NCBI GenBank assembly: GCA_964531675.1
Contig: CAZHFW010000033.1
Location: 1 to 40,729 of the forward strand
Direction of reading: 5' to 3'
DNA: 40,729 nucleotides
From: CAZHFW01 sp964531675
Lineage (GTDB): Bacteria; Planctomycetota; Phycisphaerae; Phycisphaerales; UBA1924
The notes under the pieces were generated by a model. It was not told the DNA's origin and made no database searches. It saw only the letters and a program-made list of their open reading frames with translations. Of the stretch, positions 30,449 to 37,190 are shown piece after piece (position 1 is the stretch's first letter; every line of letters begins with the position of its first letter). The position numbers and the translations under genes are program-made.

Positions 30449-30492
30449 GCCGATCGGCGGCTTGAGGCTTCCCTCCCGGCGGGTTCCCCCAC

Positions 30493-30498
30493 TATCCT
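30493..30498 (+). promoter_or_regulatory. -10-like TATCCT 6 nt before a prepilin gene
   Basis: TATCCT is followed by GAGGCT and the GTG start of the prepilin-like gene at 30505. The spacing would make the transcript leaderless. The GAGG in the spacer is too close to the GTG to be a normal Shine-Dalgarno sequence. No clear -35 was found. Confidence 0.4.
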
Positions 30499-30504
30499 GA
30501 GGCT

Positions 30505-31188
30505 GTGCGACGCGGCTTCACGCTCATCGAGCTGCTCGTGGTGGTCGCGATCCTCGCGGTGCTGGTCGGGATCCTGCTCCCGACCCTGGCGGCCACGCGC
30601 GAAGCGGGCCGGACCGCGATCTGCCTGGCGAATCTGAAACAGATCGCGACGCTCCAATGGGCGTACGCCAACGAGAACAAGGGCTTCGGGCCGGCGCTTG
30701 GGCAGCCTTACGCGAGCTTTCCCAACTGGGCGCTGGTCGTGCAGAGTTCGGCGGGAGTCGCGGGGACGACTTCGAGCGATCTGTACTCGCCGCGCTCGAT
30801 CCTGTCGTGTCCTTCGGCGCGGGCGCGGATCAATCCGGAGCTCTCGCGCGCGTACGCGGCCAACGCGACGGGGCACGCGGGACTCACGACCGAATCGGGG
30901 AAGGCGGACCCGGACAACTACGACACCGGCCCCGCGTTCGTGCGCTTCGATCAGGTCGCCAGGCCTTCGGAGACGGCGATGGTGGTCGACTCGTTGCCCG
31001 CGGCGTCCACTTCCGGTGCGCCCGCGACGCGGACCTGGAGCATTCTGGATTTCAGGCAACCCGCGCATCTGACGGAGCGGCTGGGACGCCCTCACGGCGG
31101 AGGCACGAAGTTCAGCGCGGGGTTGTTTGACACGTCGGCGTCCACCCGCGCGGAGGTGCCCGCGTTGTGGAAAGACCCGCTGCCTTGA
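30505..31188 (+). CDS. Type II secretion-like prepilin (pseudopilin)
   Basis: Short leader ending RRG, then FTLIELLVVVAILAVLVGILLP, the conserved prepilin N-terminal helix. Cleavage is predicted between G4 and F5, with glutamate at mature position 5. The 227-residue protein belongs to the planctomycete prepilin group with an extended beta-rich C-terminus. The expected H-x9-DG motif of that group is not intact: the corresponding region reads RPHGGGTKFSAGLFDTSA. Likely processed by a prepilin peptidase (PilD-like, not in window) and inserted in the inner membrane; assembly into a filament is not shown. Convergent with ispH. Confidence 0.88.
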   Translation: MRRGFTLIELLVVVAILAVLVGILLPTLAATREAGRTAICLANLKQIATLQWAYANENKGFGPALGQPYASFPNWALVVQSSAGVAGTTSSDLYSPRSILSCPSARARINPELSRAYAANATGHAGLTTESGKADPDNYDTGPAFVRFDQVARPSETAMVVDSLPAASTSGAPATRTWSILDFRQPAHLTERLGRPHGGGTKFSAGLFDTSASTRAEVPALWKDPLP

Positions 31189-31218
31189 GCGCGGATCAGA
31201 GCGGTCAAGAAGATTGCG

Positions 31219-32259
31219 TTAAGGCCTGGCGCTGATGGTCAGCGGGACGGCGCCGTAGCCCTCGGCGGTGATCACGGGTGTGCGCACGCGGATGGTCTCG
31301 TGGTCGGGCTTCACGCCTCGATCGTTCATGAGGCGGCGCAGGGTCGCGGGGAGCGCGAACTCCATGTCTTCCTCGACGAGGGAGCGCTGCTCGATGCTCC
31401 CGCCGTAGCGTTCCAGGAGCGTGCGGCAGAGCTGGGCGACGAGGTCCTCGGGCGCGGATGCGCCGGCGGTGACGAGCACGCTCTCGTTTCCCGTCTTGAA
31501 CCACGACTGGTCCAGGCCTGTGACGTCGTCGAGGAGATAGGCGGGCGTGCCCACGTTGCGGGAGATCTCCGTCAGGCGGACGGAGTTGGAGGAGTTCTTG
31601 CTCCCCACGACCAGCACCACATCGCACTCGGGCGCGAGCTGGCGCACGGCGGCCTGGCGGTTGGTGGTCGCGTAGCAGATGTCGCTGCTGGGAGGCTCTT
31701 TGATGTTCGGGAACGCGACCTTGAGGGCGCGGATGATGATGTCGGCGTCGTCGGTGGAGAGGGTGGTCTGGGTCAGGTAGACGAGTTTGTTGGGATCAGA
31801 GATGGAGAGACCCGCGATGCACTCGGGAGACTCCACGACCTGGATCGCGTGGGGTGCTTCGCCTCGGGTGCCCACGACTTCCTGATGGTCGGCGTGGCCG
31901 ACCAGGAGGATCTGGTAGCCCTGGCGCGCGTAGCGGATGGCTTCGGAGTGGACCTTGGTGACCAGGGGGCAGGTGGCGTCGATGGCGTGGAGGCCTCGGT
32001 CGGCGGCGCGCTTGCGGACTTCGGGGGAGACGCCGTGGGCGGAGAAGACGACGATCTTGCCTGACGGGACCTGTTCGAGGTCGTCGACGAAGACGGCGCC
32101 GCGCTGGCGGAAGCGACCGACGACGTGCTTGTTGTGCACGATCTCGTGGTAGACGTAGATGGTCTCTCCGGGGAAGAGGCCCAGGACGTGGTCGACGACG
32201 TCGACGGCCATCTGCACGCCGGCGCAAAAGCCGCGGGGGTTGGCAAGAACGATCCGCAT
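31219..32259 (-). CDS. ispH: 4-hydroxy-3-methylbut-2-enyl diphosphate reductase
   Basis: Iron-sulfur enzyme of the MEP pathway that makes IPP and DMAPP from HMBPP. The 346 residues contain the three cluster cysteines C12 (NPRGFCAGV), C97 (DATCPLV) and C195 (DICYATTNRQ). Also present are the substrate histidines H42 and H122 region (GHADHQEV) with the catalytic glutamate in it (E127), and TQTTLSTDD. Complete and without odd features. The ATG at 32259 lies 6 nt after a TACGAT and has no Shine-Dalgarno sequence, suggesting a leaderless transcript. Its product supplies the substrate pathway of UppS nearby. Confidence 0.97.
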   Translation of the reverse strand: MRIVLANPRGFCAGVQMAVDVVDHVLGLFPGETIYVYHEIVHNKHVVGRFRQRGAVFVDDLEQVPSGKIVVFSAHGVSPEVRKRAADRGLHAIDATCPLVTKVHSEAIRYARQGYQILLVGHADHQEVVGTRGEAPHAIQVVESPECIAGLSISDPNKLVYLTQTTLSTDDADIIIRALKVAFPNIKEPPSSDICYATTNRQAAVRQLAPECDVVLVVGSKNSSNSVRLTEISRNVGTPAYLLDDVTGLDQSWFKTGNESVLVTAGASAPEDLVAQLCRTLLERYGGSIEQRSLVEEDMEFALPATLRRLMNDRGVKPDHETIRVRTPVITAEGYGAVPLTISARP

Positions 32260-32265
32260 CGGTGG

Positions 32266-32271
32266 ATCGTA
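32266..32271 (-). promoter_or_regulatory. -10-like TACGAT 6 nt before ispH
   Basis: On the minus strand TACGAT, CCACCG, then the ispH ATG. The spacer lacks any Shine-Dalgarno sequence, and a start 6-7 nt after the hexamer coincides with the ATG. No strong -35 is seen. Confidence 0.5.
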
Positions 32272-32370
32272 GGGTGTGGACAGGCCGGGCTTGACCCACC
32301 CTTGGGCTCAACTCGGCTAGGCTTGCTCCCCCGAAGGCCGGTCGGCCTGTCCATCTGCGAAGGAGTCCCC

Positions 32371-33564
32371 ATGAACGCGTCTGGCTTCTCCCGGTTCGGT
32401 CTGGTCCTGATCTCGGTTGCGGGTTTGGCGCTGGGCGTGCAGGCCCAACCGGCGACCCAACCGGCGGCTCAGCCGGCGACGGCCCCGGCTCCCATCAAGA
32501 CCGGCGTGACGCATCCGGGACGGCCTCGGGCGGTGGATCCTTCGGACCAGAATCGCTACGGCATCAAGCAGGCCAAGCCCAAGGCGGCGGGCGACATCCG
32601 CATCGCGACCTACAACGTCGAGAACCTCTACGACGACAAGGACGATCCCAAGCTCGACGACAAGTTCGAGAAGGACATGACCAAGCCCAAGGCCAACTGC
32701 GAAGCGGCGGCCAAGGCGATCCGGGCGGTCAACGCCGACGTGCTGGCGCTGGAAGAGGTCGAGTCCAAGGAGGCGGTGCTGTGGTTCCGGGACACCTGGC
32801 TCAAGGACATGGGGTACCAGTACGTCTCGTCGATCGATGCGGGCGATGAGCGCGGGATCGAGCAGGCGGTGCTTTCGCGATTCCCAATCACCAAGGAACA
32901 GAACTGGCCCAAGGCCGAGCTTGGCGCGGTGGCGCCGGCGGGGACCAAGCAGGCGGGCGAGCCTCAGAAGTTCCACCGCTCGCCCCTGATGGTCACCATC
33001 GAGGTGCCCTCGGCGACAACGGGCGGGAAGCCGTACGAGCTCACCCTGTTCGTGGTGCACCAGAAGTCGGGGAAGGAGAGCGACTGGGGCTGGTTCCGGC
33101 AGATCGAGAGCAAGAAGATCACCAGCCTGATTCGGGAGGTCGAACTCGCCAATCCGAGCTCGAACATCGTGCTGCTTGGCGACTTCAATGCGACCTCGGC
33201 GGACGAGAGCTTCAAGACGTACCTGACGGCGGGGCTGATGAACGTCTTCTCGGGGAAGGACAACGGCAGGAACCCGGACTTTGTGACGCATGCGTCGGGG
33301 CGGTGCATCGACCACATCCTGATCTCGCGGACGATGTCCCAGGAGCTGAACCCGCAGTCGATTTTCGTGCTGGGGACGCCCATCCTGCCCGAGGGGACGG
33401 ACTTCAAGCTGGCCAAGGAACTCCCGGGGTATGCCTCAGACCACTTCCCGGTGGTGATGGATTTGAAGCCGTTGGACGGGGGGGCGGCCCAGCCGGCTTC
33501 CCAGCCCGCGGCGCAGCCTGCGAGTCAGCCGGCGGCCCAGCCGGGGGCGAAGACGGGCGGCTAA
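32371..33564 (+). CDS. Secreted endonuclease/exonuclease/phosphatase-family protein
   Basis: Probable periplasmic or extracellular metal-dependent phosphodiesterase or nuclease. The ATG at 32371 has AAGGAG 5 nt upstream. Residues 1-26 are a signal peptide ending VQAQ. The EEP fold shows RIATYNVENLYD (N82, E84), LALEEVES (E128/E129), VVHQKSG (H230), LLGDFNATS (D271, N273), CIDHILIS (D314, H315) and the final SDHFPV (D357, H358), so all catalytic elements are present. Both ends carry TQPA/SQPA proline-alanine repeats, probably flexible. A TAGGCT 48 nt upstream may be the -10. The substrate (DNA, RNA, phosphoinositide or other) is not predictable. It is divergent from ispH. Confidence 0.92.
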   Translation: MNASGFSRFGLVLISVAGLALGVQAQPATQPAAQPATAPAPIKTGVTHPGRPRAVDPSDQNRYGIKQAKPKAAGDIRIATYNVENLYDDKDDPKLDDKFEKDMTKPKANCEAAAKAIRAVNADVLALEEVESKEAVLWFRDTWLKDMGYQYVSSIDAGDERGIEQAVLSRFPITKEQNWPKAELGAVAPAGTKQAGEPQKFHRSPLMVTIEVPSATTGGKPYELTLFVVHQKSGKESDWGWFRQIESKKITSLIREVELANPSSNIVLLGDFNATSADESFKTYLTAGLMNVFSGKDNGRNPDFVTHASGRCIDHILISRTMSQELNPQSIFVLGTPILPEGTDFKLAKELPGYASDHFPVVMDLKPLDGGAAQPASQPAAQPASQPAAQPGAKTGG

Positions 33565-33714
33565 CAGAGAACGAAGAAAACGTTAAGCACCTGTCGCTTG
33601 CGAGCCGGGGCGATCTGTGGGAACCTAGAGTGGCCGCCAACTTCAAGCCCGCTCGGGCGCTGAGGGAGGCTGTCGGTTCGGACAGGTCCGGGCACCGGAA
33701 GCGGAGCGTCGTGG

Positions 33715-34167
33715 ATGCAGAAGGGCTCGATCAAACCCTGGCAGATCGGTGTGTTCGTGGCTGCCGTGGGGGCGGTTGTGTTCGGCGTGTACACGCTGGC
33801 GACGGCGAACCGGTCGCCGGTGATGGATGAGTGGCTGTACGTCGACGTGCATTCCGGGGATCTGTTCTCGTATCACGCCTCGAAGTCCCCGGTGGTCCCG
33901 GCGGCGAACCCGGACACGGGTGACGCGAGCCTGCTGCCGGTTGAGAAGGTCGACGGGGGCTACAAGCTGCGTCGGCGTTTTGTGGGCGGGCTGGACCTGA
34001 TTCCGGTGTCGCCTGATGCGGTCAATCCCTCGACGCTCGAGGTGAAGGTTTCGGACAAGTCGGTGCGGCGTCTGACCAAGCTGGCCGCGGGGCGGATGAA
34101 GCTTGATCAGCAGGGCCCGCCTGATCCTCAGGACGTTCCGAACGAAGTGCCCGAAGAACCAAAGTGA
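33715..34167 (+). CDS. Small membrane-anchored protein paired with a prepilin gene
   Basis: A 150-residue protein with one N-terminal transmembrane helix (IGVFVAAVGAVVFGVYTLA, residues 11-29) and a soluble domain of about 100 residues, ending in a Pro/Asp/Glu-rich tail. The pattern YVDVHSGDLFSY, then NPDTGDASLLPVEKVDGGY, resembles short proteins that accompany prepilin genes in planctomycetes, recalled from general knowledge and not verified. GGAG lies 8 nt before the ATG. It ends 48 nt upstream of the next prepilin gene on the same strand, so the two likely form an operon. Function unknown. Confidence 0.78.
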   Translation: MQKGSIKPWQIGVFVAAVGAVVFGVYTLATANRSPVMDEWLYVDVHSGDLFSYHASKSPVVPAANPDTGDASLLPVEKVDGGYKLRRRFVGGLDLIPVSPDAVNPSTLEVKVSDKSVRRLTKLAAGRMKLDQQGPPDPQDVPNEVPEEPK

Positions 34168-34215
34168 AGCGGCGTTGATCCAGACGCGAGAAGCCGAACC
34201 GGCGGAGAAGCAAGC

Positions 34216-35310
34216 ATGAAGCCGATGAACATGAAGCGTGGCGCGAAGGAAACGGGCGGTTTCACGCTGATCGAGTTGCTGGTGGTGATCGCGATCATCG
34301 CGTTGCTGATCGGCATCCTGCTGCCGGCGCTGGGCAAGGCCCGCGAGGCGGCGCGGACGCTGGTGTGCAAGGCCAACTCGCGTGGTCTGGGACAGGCTCA
34401 GGCGATCTACATGAGCTCGAACCAGGGGTATTACTCCTGCATGCTGACCACGGGCGTCGAGGTCGGCTGCACGAGCGTGCGCACCGCGACGGGCCAGATC
34501 GTCAACCGCGTGGCGGACGCCGACGCGGCGGCCTACCAGGGCACCTCGACGACTCCGACGACGGCTCAGGATTGGATCAGCCCGATCGTGGGCGACAGCA
34601 TGAACCTGGCGATCGAGCGTCCCAAGCGGATGCAGCAGATCTTCTCGCGGCTGGGCTGCGCAGCGGCCAAGAACCTGTCGGCGGTGTACCCGGGTTCCAA
34701 GCCCGCGCCGAAGGATTTCCAGGACTTCATCAACCTGTCGCAGAGCGAGGGATACCTGCAGCAGAGCTACGCGGCTCCGACCGGCTTCCACCTGCTCTCG
34801 GCCAGTGCGCCGGGCGGGTTCAACTCCTGGTACGTGAAGTCGCTCGGCGGCTACTGGTTCGGCGGCCCGAATCCCAAGAACGGGTTCAAGGATCCGGTGG
34901 ACACTCCGCCCGGCTTCCTGCCCCGCGAGGATCGCGTCGGCAACCAGATCTCCCGCAAGGTGATGTTCGCCGACGGCACGCGCTACTTCGAAGAGGGCAC
35001 GCTGGACTTTGATCCGGGCCTCCGGTCGCTCTTCAGCGCGTTCACCGATTCGTCGCCCATCTTCGAGGGCTGCACCGCCTGGGGTCAGGCGTTCTCCAAG
35101 GCGCCGAACCAGGAGAACATCCAACTTTCGTTCCGCCATGCGGGACGAAAGATGAACGCGGCGTTCTTCGACGGGCACGTTGGTGACCTGTCCACCTTCG
35201 AGGCGTGGTCGGAGCCCGAGTACTGGTTCCCCTCCGGCAGCGTGTTCACGGGCGTCTCCAGCTCTAAGGAGTCGTCTCAGAAGTACAAGTCCGGCGACAT
35301 CGTGAACTGA
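34216..35310 (+). CDS. Type II secretion-like prepilin with H-x10-DG motif
   Basis: Leader MKPMNMKRGAKETGG, cleaved before F16, then FTLIELLVVIAIIALLIGIL and a glutamate at mature position 5: a classic prepilin helix. The mature part continues as a long globular domain, total 364 residues. Near the C-terminus FRHAGRKMNAAFFDGHV gives an H-x10-DG variant of the planctomycete prepilin H-x9-DG signature. GGAG lies 8 nt before the ATG. Cotranscribed with the small membrane protein upstream and followed by a terminator. Probably a surface or pseudopilus component; no assembly genes are nearby. Confidence 0.92.
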   Translation: MKPMNMKRGAKETGGFTLIELLVVIAIIALLIGILLPALGKAREAARTLVCKANSRGLGQAQAIYMSSNQGYYSCMLTTGVEVGCTSVRTATGQIVNRVADADAAAYQGTSTTPTTAQDWISPIVGDSMNLAIERPKRMQQIFSRLGCAAAKNLSAVYPGSKPAPKDFQDFINLSQSEGYLQQSYAAPTGFHLLSASAPGGFNSWYVKSLGGYWFGGPNPKNGFKDPVDTPPGFLPREDRVGNQISRKVMFADGTRYFEEGTLDFDPGLRSLFSAFTDSSPIFEGCTAWGQAFSKAPNQENIQLSFRHAGRKMNAAFFDGHVGDLSTFEAWSEPEYWFPSGSVFTGVSSSKESSQKYKSGDIVN

Positions 35311-35341
35311 GCGACGCACGAAACTAAATCGATCGATCCGG

Positions 35342-35374
35342 ACGCCCGCGGCTGATGCGGGCGTTCGTGTTTTT
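35342..35374 (+). terminator. Intrinsic terminator after the second prepilin gene
   Basis: An 8-bp stem ACGCCCGC/GCGGGCGT with a 7-nt loop is followed by TCGTGTTTTT. It lies 31 nt past the stop codon. Its T-tract is the first unit of a 15-bp tandem repeat. Confidence 0.8.
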
Positions 35375-35404
35375 GGCGTTCATGCTTTTGGCGTTCGTGT
35401 TTTT
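35360..35404. repeat. Three 15-bp repeats of a terminator tail
   Basis: GGCGTTCGTGTTTTT at 35360-35374, GGCGTTCATGCTTTT at 35375-35389 and GGCGTTCGTGTTTTT at 35390-35404. The first and third copies are identical and the middle one differs at two positions. Each unit contains the right-arm end and T-tract of the terminator at 35342, so only the first copy has a matching left arm. Confidence 0.9.
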
Positions 35405-35558
35405 GGGAAGGCTGGGAAGCATCGCGGTCTGTCCGACCCCGATAACCGCCCAAGGTGTGGTTGGCGGGCTGGGTGCGTGGACGGCCCCGGGCGTGTTTGG
35501 CACCTCTCCTCTGTCGCGTGGGCCTTCGCCTCTGCGACGCCATACGGAGAGACACGCC

Positions 35559-36230
35559 ATGCAGAAGTTCAACACGCGGATGATGTCGGTCGCGGCCCTG
35601 GGCATGATCGCGCTGGGCGCCAGCGCTGACCAGGTCAACACCTTCGACCTGGTGATCACCGCGGACAACCACTACGCGGTCTACACCCGCACGGGCTCGG
35701 ATTTCTTCTACCACGGCGGCAACGAGCTCGGCGCGGGAGGCAATCCCGGCACGTACAACTGGTCGCTCCCCGAGTCGTACTCGGTCCAGGGTGATCTGCT
35801 GTATCTGGCGGCGTGGTCCGACGACTCGGTCGCGCAGGGCCTGCTCGCGCAGGTCATGATGAACCAGAACGATTCGCTCAACTCGGGCGATCCGCGCTGG
35901 GAGGTGTACTCCACCGGCGTGAACCGCGGCGACGGGGACCCCCACCCCTCCGCTCTGGAGATCGCGGGCTACGTCGGCTTCGCGGACTCCAACAACCTCT
36001 GGGATGCGCCGTACATCGGCGGCTCCAACGGTATCTCGCCCTGGGGCACGGTCCCGGGCATCACCTCCGCGGCCCAGTGGATGTGGTGGAGCGCCAATGA
36101 GTCGGGCGATCCGCTGCACGGCGGGTCGGGCGCGGGTGAGATGCTGATCTTCCGCACCAACGTGCCTTCGCCCGGTGCGGCGGCACTGGCGGGCCTCGGG
36201 ATGCTGACGGGCCTGCGTCGTCGCCGCTGA
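35559..36230 (+). CDS. Secreted protein with PEP-CTERM-like C-terminus
   Basis: The 223-residue protein starts at the ATG at 35559 with GGAGA 9 nt upstream. An upstream frame to 35355 covers the terminator repeat and is rejected. A signal peptide (MSVAALGMIALGASA) is followed by an acidic, aromatic beta-rich domain with WSLPESYSVQGDLLYLAAW and many Gly/Asn/Asp. The C-terminus VPSPGAAALAGLGMLTGLRRRR has the order of a PEP-CTERM sorting signal: a V-P-x-P motif, a hydrophobic helix and an arginine cluster. It is therefore likely exported and processed by an exosortase/archaeosortase-type enzyme (not in the window). The body domain is unrecognised. Confidence 0.85.
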   Translation: MQKFNTRMMSVAALGMIALGASADQVNTFDLVITADNHYAVYTRTGSDFFYHGGNELGAGGNPGTYNWSLPESYSVQGDLLYLAAWSDDSVAQGLLAQVMMNQNDSLNSGDPRWEVYSTGVNRGDGDPHPSALEIAGYVGFADSNNLWDAPYIGGSNGISPWGTVPGITSAAQWMWWSANESGDPLHGGSGAGEMLIFRTNVPSPGAAALAGLGMLTGLRRRR

Positions 36231-36291
36231 GATTTTCTGACTGTTCCTTCCTGCCGATTCGCAAACCACCCCCTCGGATCGGCAAGCCACG

Positions 36292-36328
36292 CAACGCACC
36301 GGGTTCACGCCCGGTGCGTTGTTGTTTG
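36292..36328 (+). terminator. Intrinsic terminator after the PEP-CTERM-like gene
   Basis: A perfect 12-bp stem CAACGCACCGGG/CCCGGTGCGTTG with loop TTCACG is followed by TTGTTTGGGG. The T-run is modest but the stem is strong. It starts 62 nt past the stop codon. Confidence 0.82.
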
Positions 36329-36424
36329 GGGAGCCGGGAACGGGGAAGGCGCGGGGGTTTTGGGGTTGGTGCGTCCGGGCGGGCTATCCTGACGAAGCCG
36401 GGGGATCACGCAAGGGAGATGCCC

Positions 36425-37111
36425 ATGGCACTGATTGAGGTTGGAAGCAAGGCGCCGGCGTTCACGCTCCGCGATCAGCGGGGGCGTTTGCACGCGCTGG
36501 GTGATTACGCGGGCCGGACGCTGGTGTTGTACTTCTATCCGAAGGACGACACGACGGGGTGCACCGCGGAGGCGTGTCAGTTCCGGGATCACCAGCCCGA
36601 CTTCTCGAAGATCAAGGCGGCGGTGCTGGGCGTGAGCCCGGATCCGGAGGATTCGCACCGCTCGTTTGCGGACAAGCACGGACTGAACTTCCCGCTGCTG
36701 GCTGATCTGCCTGATGCGGATGGGAATCCGCCGGTGTGCAGGGCGTACGGGGTGTGGCAAGAGAAGTCGATGTACGGGCGGAAGTACATGGGCGTGGCGC
36801 GGACGACGTACCTGATCGGCGCGGACGGTGTGGTGAAGCGTCGGTGGGATTCGGTGAAGGTGCCTGGGCACTCGGGCGAGGTGCTGGATGCGGTGAAGGC
36901 GCTGCATTCGGGCCAGTCGCTCCTGACGGTGGAGCTCAAGCCTCGCAAGGTCGCCAAGGACCGGCCCGCGAAGAAGACGCGGGCGTCGGTGAAGAAGGCC
37001 GCGGGGAAGCGCGAGGCGAAGAAGGGATCGACCGCGGCGTCTCGGAAGGCCAAGGTCGGGACGCGCGGGAAGGCCAAGCCTGTGAAGCGCGGGCGGAAGG
37101 CGATTCGCTAG
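36425..37111 (+). CDS. bcp: PrxQ/BCP-type peroxiredoxin with lysine-rich tail
   Basis: Thioredoxin-dependent peroxidase that reduces hydrogen peroxide and organic peroxides. The ATG at 36425 has AAGGGAG 6 nt upstream; the ATG two codons earlier lies too close to it. Residues 1-171 are a complete PrxQ: APAFTLRDQ at the N-terminus, FYPKDDTTGCTAEACQF with the peroxidatic C46 and the resolving C51 (the PrxQ alpha pattern of four residues apart), and the conserved R127 in GVARTTYLIG. Residues 172-228 form a Lys/Ala/Arg tail (PAKKTRASVKKAAGKREAKK) resembling histone H1-like repeats. A possible -10 TATCCT lies 34 nt upstream. The tail may bind nucleic acid; that is inference. Confidence 0.94.
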   Translation: MALIEVGSKAPAFTLRDQRGRLHALGDYAGRTLVLYFYPKDDTTGCTAEACQFRDHQPDFSKIKAAVLGVSPDPEDSHRSFADKHGLNFPLLADLPDADGNPPVCRAYGVWQEKSMYGRKYMGVARTTYLIGADGVVKRRWDSVKVPGHSGEVLDAVKALHSGQSLLTVELKPRKVAKDRPAKKTRASVKKAAGKREAKKGSTAASRKAKVGTRGKAKPVKRGRKAIR

Positions 37112-37178
37112 ACCGGACAGGCATGATTCCGGGGTGGTGCGCGAGCGGGCCTGATGGAGCCCGCATGGCTGCTTTGGG

Positions 37179-37184
37179 TACCAT
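37179..37184 (+). promoter_or_regulatory. -10-like TACCAT 6 nt before ligA
   Basis: TACCAT, GCGCCT, then the ligA GTG. No Shine-Dalgarno sequence is present near the GTG. Same arrangement as at ruvB and ispH. A 6-bp hairpin (37145-37164) lies just upstream. No clear -35 is seen. Confidence 0.45.
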
Positions 37185-37190
37185 GCGCCT

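Noticed and set aside
32449..32484. Repeats in the EEP gene (and at 33487-33545) as DNA-level tandem repeats
   Set aside because: They encode TQPA/SQPA linker residues in frame with varied codons, so protein-level low complexity explains them.
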